From Verrucomicrobiota bacterium (lineage in GTDB: Bacteria; Verrucomicrobiota; Verrucomicrobiia; Opitutales; Opitutaceae): 9,523 bases of DNA. The stretch spans positions 1-9,523 of the forward strand of contig JAEXPG010000095.1 of the NCBI GenBank assembly GCA_023447015.1, in the 5' to 3' direction. The notes under the pieces are model-generated. The model made no database searches and was not told the DNA's origin. It was given only the letters and a program-made list of their open reading frames with translations. Shown piece by piece: positions 1-6,474 of this stretch (within the stretch, counting starts at the first letter, position 1; each line of letters begins with the position of its first letter). The translations under genes and the position numbers were made by a program.

Positions 1-828
1 GTATTGGTCCGCATCCCCCGCGACCGGACCGAGGCCACCGACATCGACTTTGTCCTCGCCCAATTGGGCGACCTCGGGATCGGCGATCCCGAGCAAGACG
101 CGGTCGCCCCCATCGCCGCTCTCCAAAGCCGCGTCTGCCTCCTGTTCGACGGCTTCGACGACGATCCGCGCGAGCTTTACGAGATCCCCAAGGTACGCCT
201 GTATTTCCGAGCCCTGCAGGCGCGCTGGCCCTACGGACTGTTCTTCTTCACGCCCGAGGCCTCCACCGGTACCCTGCTGCACTTTGTGCTCAGCCAGATC
301 GAGGGACCGGTCCGCCGCACCGGTGCCGACAGCCAGGGGCCACTGGAATTTCCGCAAGATCAGGTCGAAAGCTACATCGCCGACTGCAGTCCCGAGCTTT
401 CCACCGTGGCCCAGCGCCTCGGCTGGTCGGAGGACGAGTTCCAGCAACTGTACCGAACGCTCCTCGCCCAGTTCGGCGGTCGACCGGCCGAGCCGACACC
501 TAAGCCGCGTTGCACGCAGGATCTCCTTTTCCCTGCCGCCATCGCTGTCTATTCCGCGGCAGCACGGAAAGGATTTCTCGAGACAGGTCGCGGCGCGCTG
601 ATGGTCTTCCCCTTGTTTGGCGAGGCCAACACTCCTGAGCTCGAATACGCCCCGGCCTCCGAGATCGCCACCGCCGAGTACGTCGATGACATAGACCTAC
701 TCCTGTCGCATATCGCCGCATATGATCCGGACACGGAGATGGTCATCTGCATCTGCAGGTTGGCCGGCCGGCAAGATGCCTACCGTCTGCGGCTCGCCAC
801 CACGATGTGCGCAGGCCCCCGAACGTGA
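1..828 (+). CDS. Orphan hypothetical protein, probably 5'-truncated by the window edge
   Basis: I do not recognise this gene. The frame is open to the first base, and the only nearby start would be a TTG at 4, so I treat the 5' end as lying outside the window. At least 274 residues are visible, soluble in character, with no signal peptide or membrane segment. The first half is acidic and aromatic, with segments VCLLFDGFDDDP and WPYGLFFFTPE (residues ~44-55 and ~75-85). A central part contains LGWSEDEFQQLYRTLLAQFGG, which looks helical. The C-terminal part has FPLFGE and a hydrophobic MVICICRLAG strand. It ends in TGA and a compact hairpin follows 13 bases later. It converges on the HNH gene. 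Base use is GC-rich at third positions, supporting real coding. No function is proposed. Confidence 0.7.
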   Translation, partial: VLVRIPRDRTEATDIDFVLAQLGDLGIGDPEQDAVAPIAALQSRVCLLFDGFDDDPRELYEIPKVRLYFRALQARWPYGLFFFTPEASTGTLLHFVLSQIEGPVRRTGADSQGPLEFPQDQVESYIADCSPELSTVAQRLGWSEDEFQQLYRTLLAQFGGRPAEPTPKPRCTQDLLFPAAIAVYSAAARKGFLETGRGALMVFPLFGEANTPELEYAPASEIATAEYVDDIDLLLSHIAAYDPDTEMVICICRLAGRQDAYRLRLATTMCAGPRT

Positions 829-841
829 GACAACGAGGACA

Positions 842-854
842 GCGGCTTTGCCGC
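842..854 (+). terminator. Hairpin after the left-edge gene, possible terminator
   Basis: A perfect GCGGC-TTT-GCCGC stem-loop starts 13 bases after the stop codon of the left-edge gene. There is no U-tract after it, so it is at best a weak or atypical terminator. A second stem, GAGGC/GCCTC (871-875 with 884-888), follows and ends in a short TTT, making this a tandem hairpin spacer between two convergent genes. Confidence 0.45.
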
Positions 855-884
855 GCCACGGCCTGCGCCGGAGGCAAGTTCCCG

Positions 885-1041
885 CCTCTTTCGCCCAACT
901 CAAGCCAAGCGCTTTCCCACCCCGTTCGCCCCCTTATTCCTCCGCCCCGAGTTGGCCGTTTTCCATATTTCGGACGAGTGGGCGGGGCGAGCAGACCCGC
1001 AGTACCGCGCCCGCAGGGGTTTCGAAGTTGGGCGAACAGAG
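885..1041. repeat. Long-range imperfect inverted repeat in the convergent spacer, attC-like ends
   Basis: The left arm TTCGCCCAACT (890-900) is matched by AGTTGGGCGAA (1026-1036) in inverted orientation. Flanking matches CCTCT (885-889) and AGAGG (1038-1042) extend it with one mismatch. Inside the arms, GCCCAAC (893-899) and GTTGGGC (1027-1033) fit the RYYYAAC and GTTRRRY end-box consensus of integron attC sites. The length of about 141 bases from box to box is at the upper limit for attC. Against this, I cannot find convincing L boxes, there is no IntI in the window, and there is no second matching site. Partial inner pairing exists (GTTCGCCCC near 924-932 with GGGGCGAGC near 984-992). It may simply be convergent-gene spacer structure. 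Confidence 0.35.
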
Positions 1042-1074
1042 GGGGGCTCAGCCGTCGCCACAGGGCTGTCACGT

Positions 1075-2058
1075 TCACCGGCACCGGTGCAGGAAGACGT
1101 TCTCGCGATGGTAGGAGAGGTAGTGCCTTTGCCCGGCGGAGAACACCCCAACTTCGACAGGTTCGTTCGTCGCAATGCCCATTCGTTCCAAAGAAACCCG
1201 GTGTGCGACCGGTGAAACCAAAAGCCGCCCCGAGTCTTCGAATGAAATGAAGCCCCGGTCGAAGAGATGATCGACTGTCGGGGTGAGAAAGAGGCCATTC
1301 TCTCCATCGAGGCGCTCTTGGTTGTCGGCGTCCCTCCACGGTTTGCAGTGACTCGCCCGCAGGTGAGTTGGAAGCTCCACTCGGGTGACACGGCAGCAGC
1401 GTTCGATCCGCGCAACCCGCTCGCGAAACAGCCCTTGTCCGCGACGTGACTGAACGAGGGCTCGTCGGGTCGTTTCCGGAATTGTAGCATCCGCTCGGAT
1501 CTCCGCCGCAAGATGCCGCTCCCAAGACTCGGTCTCCTCGGCGTCGTCGGTAGCCCGCGCCTTCTCATCAACGGCAAGCACCATGGCGTTTGCGGCCAGC
1601 GCCGCGACCTCAGGTCCGATCAGGCGTCCGAGCACCTCCGCCATCGGCGCCGGCACTTCTGCCAGGTACACCGATTGGTTCCCCTGCCCCGAGTCCTGAA
1701 GGGGCGAGTACTTCTCCGGCAGGAAGGGGCGCAGCTGCTCGGCATGATCGATCGTACGGATTGCGTTGCCCACCGCGGTGAACCGAACGCTGACCTTCCA
1801 ACCGACGAGACTCCAGTTCGGACCGGCAGCACCGAACTCGGACGGCTTGGGCGCTTCGAAGCAGAAGCTCTGAACCACGCCGATCGCTTTGATCCGCGCA
1901 TCACAGTAGGAGAACACAAGATCCCCGGGAGCGACCTCGCACATGTTCTCGTAGAAGCGATTGAAGCCGCCATTCGAGCGCCGTTTGGGCGACCAGAGGT
2001 AGCCGCCGGAGGTTTCCTGGCGGAAGGTCTGGTTCTGGTTGACCCACCAATAGCGCAC
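1075..2058 (-). CDS. HNH endonuclease with EVE/PUA-like N-terminal domain (COG3440-like)
   Basis: Predicted DNA endonuclease, probably restriction-type and possibly modification-dependent. I chose the GTG at 2058 because the family as I recall it begins at this point, reading (M)RYWWVNQNQTFRQE; this gives 327 residues. The frame stays open to ATGs at 2178 and 2211, but those starts abut or overlap the divergent gene at 2184 and neither has a good ribosome site. Residues ~1-130 resemble an EVE/PUA-like fold (YLWSPKR, GDLVFSY, IGVVQSF), the type that flips or reads modified bases. Residues ~220-290 are an HNH_2-type nuclease: C-x-VT, ASHCKPW (H237), ENGLFL (N254), VDHLFDRG (H264). All expected HNH positions are present, so it appears intact. 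It converges with the left-edge gene and diverges from the DUF4365-like gene. The fold assignment of the N-terminus is inference; the HNH call is firm. Confidence 0.87.
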   Translation of the reverse strand: MRYWWVNQNQTFRQETSGGYLWSPKRRSNGGFNRFYENMCEVAPGDLVFSYCDARIKAIGVVQSFCFEAPKPSEFGAAGPNWSLVGWKVSVRFTAVGNAIRTIDHAEQLRPFLPEKYSPLQDSGQGNQSVYLAEVPAPMAEVLGRLIGPEVAALAANAMVLAVDEKARATDDAEETESWERHLAAEIRADATIPETTRRALVQSRRGQGLFRERVARIERCCRVTRVELPTHLRASHCKPWRDADNQERLDGENGLFLTPTVDHLFDRGFISFEDSGRLLVSPVAHRVSLERMGIATNEPVEVGVFSAGQRHYLSYHRENVFLHRCR

Positions 2059-2183
2059 GATCAGGGCGAACCTAGCCAACGTCGCCAGATCCTGTCCAGG
2101 ACAGACGCCGGTACGAAAGGCGAGTCCTCCTCGGAGCGGGACCAACTCTTGCTCCAACAGCGCTTCTGACCCAAACATGAGAG

Positions 2184-3110
2184 ATGGCCCCGAAAAAACA
2201 GACAACGGCATTGGGCAATGCCGGGACTAGGCGTGCCGCCGCCTTGCTCGGCACTGCCACCTGTGCCGAAACCACAAACTCCACGCTAGTTCAAGAAGCT
2301 CGCAAGATCGACATTAGCCTATCGTTTGTCGATCCGTTCACAGGAAGTATGCGACACACGAACTGCCAGGTGAAGACCGGCAACTCCTACCGCGCAAAGT
2401 GCCAGAGGACGGATACAATTAAGCTCAAGGCAATCGACCGCCCTACCCGAGAGAAACTCGAACGTGAGCTCGGGCTTATCGCCTGGGTTCCTACCAAGCC
2501 TTCGAGCGCGGTTTACTGGTTTATCTGCCGCCCAGGCCAATCGCACGCACCGATCACATTCCGGCGACAGACCCAACGGGTCTCGCCAGCGCTACGCTAC
2601 ATTCTGGCCCGAGAGCTAGCGCAAAGAGGTGCGACACCGCCCTTCACCCAACACAAGCTCAAGGCGTTCCACGATCTCACGACGACGATGAAACAAGCCA
2701 AGGCGGCCTACAAGAGTTTGAAGGCCGGGCCGGTCGAATCTCCGCTCTTTGGCAAGATCCAGGTAAGCCGCGCCGCGTGGCGTCACATCACGCGTAAGGG
2801 AAAGAGTGCAAAACGCCGGACCGTCAGCTTGCGCATCGTCCCGTATCTCCAGAAATTCCTAGGCGCGCGGCCGTGTAGCCACAGTGTGATGGATCAGGAG
2901 CATTCGACGAATGGGGCCGAATCAACGGAGACCCGCATGGTCGTTTGCTGGTATCGCGACGCGCTCATCATCGATGGCACACCACGAACGCTGATGTTGC
3001 GGGTGAAGGAAGAAATCACCTACCCAACCGAATGGTATAAATACATCCTGCAGGAGTCCGACGTGAGTTACCGCGCCACACTCCTGAGCTGGTGGGCCAA
3101 GGGCGAATGA
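2184..3110 (+). CDS. DUF4365-like (PD-(D/E)XK-type) protein with unnamed C-terminal domain
   Basis: Putative DNA-acting effector of 308 residues. The N-terminal ~1-135 resembles DUF4365: KIDISLSF (D43), then a strand with CQVKTG (Q62, K64), the D...QxK spacing of PD-(D/E)XK nucleases, followed by LGLIAW and VYWFI strands. A helical linker spans ~136-185. The C-terminal ~189-308 is a second module (KIQVSRAAWRHITRKG, WYRDALIIDG, LRVKEEITYPTEW, LLSWWAKGE). From memory, similar tails end hypothetical proteins elsewhere with conserved WRHIT and YPxxW motifs. They faintly recall phage Barnase/EndoU/ColicinE5/RelE-like nucleases, but I cannot establish that. The ATG at 2184 has only a weak GAGAG upstream. 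The gene stands alone, diverging from the HNH gene, and its stop codon lies within the left arm of the structured element that follows. GC is lower than in the flanks. Confidence 0.8.
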   Translation: MAPKKQTTALGNAGTRRAAALLGTATCAETTNSTLVQEARKIDISLSFVDPFTGSMRHTNCQVKTGNSYRAKCQRTDTIKLKAIDRPTREKLERELGLIAWVPTKPSSAVYWFICRPGQSHAPITFRRQTQRVSPALRYILARELAQRGATPPFTQHKLKAFHDLTTTMKQAKAAYKSLKAGPVESPLFGKIQVSRAAWRHITRKGKSAKRRTVSLRIVPYLQKFLGARPCSHSVMDQEHSTNGAESTETRMVVCWYRDALIIDGTPRTLMLRVKEEITYPTEWYKYILQESDVSYRATLLSWWAKGE

Positions 3111-3310
3111 TGCACCCGCCTCACATCATGTGACTGCCGCGTCTGGCACGGAATATTTCCGCACCTGTTCGTCATTTTACACAAGAGGCGGAGGCGGGTG
3201 CGAAAGCATCATGGAGCGCATTCGTAGCTTTACGCAACTACTAGCTGAACTTCGCAGCTACTTTCCTCGCTCCTCTAGTGCCGCCTCCTTCTCGTTAGCG
3301 AAGGGCACAG
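3107..3310 (+). other. Cluster of nested inverted repeats, candidate structured RNA or regulatory element
   Basis: Three consecutive foldable units lie back to back. Unit A is ATGATGC-ACCCGCCTC (3107-3122) opposite GAGGCGGGT (3191-3199), a six-base bulge, and GCATCAT (3206-3212), giving 16 pairs in total. Unit A encloses a TCACAT-C-ATGTGA palindrome (3121-3133) and CGGAA-TAT-TTCCG (3149-3161). Unit B is GGAGCG (3213-3218) with CGCTCC (3268-3273), enclosing the perfect stem TAGCTG/CAGCTA (3242-3247, 3255-3260). Unit C is GTGC...CCTTC-loop-GAAGG-GCAC (3278-3308). The stop codon of the upstream gene falls inside arm A. The strand and transcript are not known. The remaining spacer to 3513 adds the palindrome TGCGCT-AC-AGCGCA (3361-3374). 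No Rfam family is recognised. Confidence 0.5.
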
Positions 3311-3513
3311 CGGGAACACCGGGGTGGCAGCGCAATAAACCCGAGGCGCGCCATACTCTCTGCGCTACAGCGCAACTAACAGCGTCAACGTCAACACGCC
3401 CCTCGTCTTGCCGAGTTTCGAGCCCCTCACCAGAACCAAGGCATCGCGTTTCGTATCTATTCATTTCGTACATTGAGGTTGACTGTTTCTTCTCCGAACC
3501 ATATCGGCCTGCT
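3311..3513 (+). promoter_or_regulatory. Upstream region of the HAD-PRTase gene: palindrome and tandem hexamer
   Basis: This non-coding spacer holds the perfect 6-2-6 palindrome TGCGCT-AC-AGCGCA (3361-3374) and, ten bases on, a tandem GTCAAC-GTCAAC (3384-3395). Either could be a regulator site. The frame of the downstream gene is open through here back to 3130, but its translation is rich in Ser, Arg, Thr and Pro and does not look like protein. I see no convincing -10/-35 pair or strong ribosome site. Confidence 0.3.
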
Positions 3514-4668
3514 ATGGCAAAGCTCGTGATATTCCCCGTCGGCCTATTGATTACCCCGGACGGCAAGCGACTGGATGCACTGTTTCTTGAAAGCATAAAG
3601 AGTCTGGCAGAAGACAACGTCTTCGTCGCCGTTTCAGATGCCCCGAAGCCTCAATGGTTCGATGAGAAATGCGGCAAACCATTGCTATTCTGTAACGCGC
3701 CCGCTCTTGGTTCTGGTTCACGCAAAAGCGGCAAGTTTGTCGACAAGTTGCTTACCCTGAACGCTGGTCGACTTCAGAAGTCGCAGATCGTCATGCTTGG
3801 GTTCACGGAAAACGACATTCCAATGTACGCTAATTCCAAGAGCGTCCTTATCCGTTGCGATTGGCGGACGGACATTTGCGCGCGGATTCGGGATCTGAAC
3901 TACGGAATCCCATGCGCTCTACCGTCTGAACTCGGCCGAATCTTGGTACTTCTGGATGAGCAAAATCCATGGTACTACACCGCTGCCGACCCGGCTTATG
4001 ACACCTACGTTCTGACCAACGGCGCGACGCGTGCTGGACACGACGAGGAACTTAAGGTTTTGGCTTCTCGACTACAGGACTGCCTCAAGCGTGGGAATCC
4101 GACCTACCGTCAGGAATTCATGATTCATCTCTTGTCTAGCCTCTACGCCACGACCGCATTTCAAAGTGCATCTACTTGGACCTACTACCCATCGTCCCAT
4201 TCCGACAACACGGGCAAGGAAATCATTGCTGAATTTGTTGAGATCGCACGTACAACCTTCAAGGCGAGGAAGAAACCCGACCCGTTGATAATCCGGCACA
4301 AACCAACGGCAGCGCGTCACACATCCGCGCAGAATGGTCGGATGGACCCACGAGAGCAGGTAGAGTCAATCCACCTCCATCCATCCTACAAAGGTACTTT
4401 AGCAGGGAAGACGGTTGTCATATTCGACGACTACACGACTTATGGGCTCTCGTTCTCCGTCGCTGCGGCCTTTCTGAAAAAGGCGGGTGCAGCAAAGGTC
4501 TTAGCAGTCGCTGCCGGGAAGTTCCCCCGGACTCCATATATTCACGAAATCGAGATCGGTTCTGACCCATTCGCTCCGGTTTCGAAGTTCTCGATTCTTG
4601 CCACTCGACAACAGAATGGGGTAATAGCCCCGGAAGCTAGTTCGGCTTTCAAACGCAAATTCGCCTAA
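3514..4668 (+). CDS. Degenerate HAD domain fused to a phosphoribosyltransferase (conflict-system type)
   Basis: Probable nucleotide-handling component of a two-gene module, 384 residues from ATG 3514. I preferred this start to a GTG at 3130 because MAKLVIF is where recognisable protein begins. Residues ~1-130 look like a HAD domain: the first strand VIFPVGLLITPDG (5-17) sits where motif I DxD should be but lacks both aspartates, VAVSDAP (S41) fits motif II, and LGFTENDIPMYAN (95-107) fits motif IV. A helical linker follows (~175-255). Residues ~255-375 are a type I PRTase with the PRPP loop VVIFDDYTTYG (301-311), both acidic residues present, and a preceding LIIRHKPTAARH flexible region. The fold recalls ComF/amidophosphoribosyltransferase-like enzymes; the substrate is unknown. 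The stop is two bases from the next gene's start, so the two are almost surely co-translated. GC near 52% suggests transfer. Confidence 0.82.
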   Translation: MAKLVIFPVGLLITPDGKRLDALFLESIKSLAEDNVFVAVSDAPKPQWFDEKCGKPLLFCNAPALGSGSRKSGKFVDKLLTLNAGRLQKSQIVMLGFTENDIPMYANSKSVLIRCDWRTDICARIRDLNYGIPCALPSELGRILVLLDEQNPWYYTAADPAYDTYVLTNGATRAGHDEELKVLASRLQDCLKRGNPTYRQEFMIHLLSSLYATTAFQSASTWTYYPSSHSDNTGKEIIAEFVEIARTTFKARKKPDPLIIRHKPTAARHTSAQNGRMDPREQVESIHLHPSYKGTLAGKTVVIFDDYTTYGLSFSVAAAFLKKAGAAKVLAVAAGKFPRTPYIHEIEIGSDPFAPVSKFSILATRQQNGVIAPEASSAFKRKFA

Positions 4669-4670
4669 TC

Positions 4671-5303
4671 GTGGTAACGCTCTCCCGGAAAGACTTCCCC
4701 TTGTGCCTTAACGACTGGCACGACTCGGAGCAGCTGTACTGCGAAGGGCAGATGGAGCTATTGAACTCGCCCTGCGTGTCGGTCATCGGAACTAGAAAGA
4801 TTTCCGAGGTTGGAATCAGGCGCGCAAGAGCAGTGACGATTTTCCTCGCAAAGTCTGGCTTCTGCATCGTCAGCGGCCTAGCTGCCGGAGTCGACGCTGT
4901 TGCCCACAAGACTGCGCTAGATTGTAAGGCAAAAACTATCGCAGTGATTGGGACACCTCTCGAAAAAGTCTATCCGGCCATCAACGCAGAACTTCGGTAC
5001 CGAATCGAGCGTGATGGTCTTGTACTTTCTCAATTCCCGAATGGAGCCCGAACATTCAAAAGCAATTTCCCATTGCGGAACCGTCTCATGGCGGCGCTCT
5101 GCCAGTTAACGGTTGTCATTGAAGCTTCAGCAACAAGCGGAACACGTCACCAAGTGAAGACTGCGCTAGAGCTTGGCCGTTCTGTTGCCCTACCCATTTC
5201 GCTTGTTGAATCTGGCTACCCTTGGGTACAGGAAGCTATGGGTTCAGGACGAACATACGTCATCAGAGAGTTGAGTGATTTGTCGTCGTTCCTTGTAGGC
5301 TAG
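4671..5303 (+). CDS. DprA/Smf-like single-domain Rossmann protein
   Basis: DprA-family protein, 210 residues. Classical DprA binds single-stranded DNA and loads RecA during transformation. This one has only the Rossmann/SLOG-like core and lacks both the N-terminal SAM-like and C-terminal winged-helix parts of ~300-370 residue DprA proteins. Motifs in order: VSVIGTR (36-42), IVSGLAAGVDAVAH (66-79), TIAVIGTPLEKVYP (89-102), LSQFPNG (119-125), FPLRNRLMAAL (133-143), VVIEASATSGTRHQVKTALELGR (148-170). These are the expected nucleotide/DNA-binding signatures, so the fold is secure. The GTG start is two bases after the PRTase stop with no Shine-Dalgarno, implying translational coupling. I infer an immunity or conflict role with the PRTase rather than natural competence, because the domain set is reduced and the genes around it are nucleases and a recombinase. 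Confidence 0.87.
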   Translation: MVTLSRKDFPLCLNDWHDSEQLYCEGQMELLNSPCVSVIGTRKISEVGIRRARAVTIFLAKSGFCIVSGLAAGVDAVAHKTALDCKAKTIAVIGTPLEKVYPAINAELRYRIERDGLVLSQFPNGARTFKSNFPLRNRLMAALCQLTVVIEASATSGTRHQVKTALELGRSVALPISLVESGYPWVQEAMGSGRTYVIRELSDLSSFLVG

Positions 5304-5720
5304 CGAAATGAATGGGACCATTGTCTTTGGGGGTTCAGATCAACCGCAGCATCGAGCAAGGAGGCGCTGATTCGGTCAATCCCTTGAGCAGCATGACGGC
5401 GGAGCTCGTGGGAGAAATAGCATGCGTGGTGGTCCGAAAGCACGGTATTGATGGAAGACTCTGAGAACGGCCAATGCAAACCACCAATCCGGGAAACACG
5501 TAACAGCTACACAAACGCGAGGGATCCCGCCTGACCGCAGAACAGGTGCGTTCGGCGCCGCGCACGAGCACAAGAATGCCCGCCCATTCCGGCCTGTACT
5601 ACCGGCAATCCTGAAAACCTCACCACTTCCCCGCCACATCCCCAGATTCCACGAAAGCCTTCGCTTCGTGCTTGGTGCGGATGTGGTCGGCGGACCGCAA
5701 CTCCACTCACTGCGATCCCC
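5304..5720. other. Convergent spacer without a convincing gene
   Basis: This stretch lies between the DprA-like gene and the convergent orphan gene. A few short frames are open (a 50-codon + strand frame 5312-5464, a 28-codon - strand frame 5620-5706), but none has a ribosome site or family resemblance. The right end holds a strong hairpin, listed separately. Short palindromes occur near 5521-5555 (GGGATCCC, CCTG/CAGG, CGGCGCCG). The DNA may be remnant sequence from earlier insertions. Confidence 0.4.
5631..5693 (-). terminator. Large two-tier hairpin downstream of the orphan - strand gene
   Basis: The perfect 8-base arms CCACATCC (5634-5641) and GGATGTGG (5679-5686) enclose a second stem CCACGAA/TTCGTG...TGG (5649-5655 with 5665-5675, one bulge). 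Outer CCGCC (5631-5635) can add pairs with GGCGG just past the right arm. The structure begins 28 bases after the stop of the - strand gene and could end its transcripts, or those of DprA from the other side. There is only a four-T run further on, on the - strand, so classical Rho-independent action is not clear. Confidence 0.4.
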
Positions 5721-6449
5721 TTACCGGTAATAGTTGAACCAACTGCCCTGGAAGTTGGTGTCGAAGTTCTCCTTCGTATCGAAATCCACCTGGAAGCTTT
5801 CCTTGTCGAGATACCCGAACTCGTCGCGCCCCACGAGTAGCTCAAAATACGTCCGCGCGTACTCCCCTCTCCTCCCTGCCTCCTCCGCCCGCCGCAGTTG
5901 CTCTTGGTTGTAGAAGAAGAACGTCACCCGGCTGAAGCATCGCGAAATCTTCCAAAGCGTCGGATCAGCGATGCGAGCCTGGAGGCCGGCGATTTCCGCG
6001 TCGGTCACCCGGCTATGCGCCTCCTCGCGGGCGATCGGGGCGAACGCCGAAAAGACGACGAACATGCCGTCGACGTCGGGCATCGAACCGGAGTCCCTGC
6101 GGAGGATCTCGAGGTAGCGATCCCGGATCGCCCGTTGCTTGAGCGGATCGAAGTTCACCCCAGCATGGAACTTCTCAGCCTCGGCTCGGTGCTCCACAAT
6201 GATCTGCAGGCGTGGACCGTGGATCGCATTCCTCGGGTCGCACACCACGTTCAACACGGTGACGCCGTAGGTTGTCGCGACCCAGTCGGCCAACTCCGCC
6301 GCGGCCCCGGACAGCCGGGCTTGTCCAAGTTTGAGGCGCTTGGTGGCGAGATACTCCGGGTCCGAGGCAGTGACCATTGGTGTCAGGGTTCGACTTGGCC
6401 GAAAAGCGTCCGTCCGCTCCGGGACGCTCGCAACGGCGAAACGCTCCAC
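5721..6449 (-). CDS. Orphan hypothetical protein divergent from the recombinase
   Basis: Unrecognised 242-residue soluble protein. I favour the GTG start at 6449 because AGGA sits seven bases upstream (complement of 6457-6460); an ATG at 6377 (residue 25) is the alternative and has no ribosome site. The N-terminal region has a long amphipathic helix (KLGQARLSGAAAELADWVATTYGV), then a strand pair VLNVVCDP and RLQIIVEH, like a small alpha/beta domain. The middle has VDGMFVVFSAFAPI, and the C-terminal third is aromatic (RVTFFFYNQEQL, TYFELLVGRDEFGYLDKE) ending in WFNYYR. No catalytic motif, signal peptide or membrane segment is visible. It begins only 25 bases from the divergent recombinase start, so the two promoters must overlap each other or the coding ends, suggesting shared regulation. 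Confidence 0.7.
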   Translation of the reverse strand: MERFAVASVPERTDAFRPSRTLTPMVTASDPEYLATKRLKLGQARLSGAAAELADWVATTYGVTVLNVVCDPRNAIHGPRLQIIVEHRAEAEKFHAGVNFDPLKQRAIRDRYLEILRRDSGSMPDVDGMFVVFSAFAPIAREEAHSRVTDAEIAGLQARIADPTLWKISRCFSRVTFFFYNQEQLRRAEEAGRRGEYARTYFELLVGRDEFGYLDKESFQVDFDTKENFDTNFQGSWFNYYR

Positions 6450-6474
6450 GGGGTGATCCTATCTTTCTGCCACT

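Noticed and set aside
1513..2169. 218-codon + strand open frame opposite the HNH gene
   Set aside because: It is antisense to a gene with clear HNH motifs, and its translation matches no family.
2059..2211. 51-residue N-terminal extension of the HNH protein from ATG 2211 (or 2178)
   Set aside because: It would overlap or abut the divergent gene at 2184, has no ribosome site, and the family as I recall it starts at RYWWVNQNQ.
3130..3513. 128-codon N-terminal extension of the PRTase gene from a GTG at 3130
   Set aside because: The translation is Ser/Arg/Thr/Pro-rich without domain character, the DNA is full of inverted repeats, and recognisable HAD sequence begins exactly at ATG 3514. The open frame could still be real at low odds.
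5312..5464. 50-codon + strand frame after the DprA-like gene
   Set aside because: No ribosome site and no family resemblance, and too short to separate from chance.
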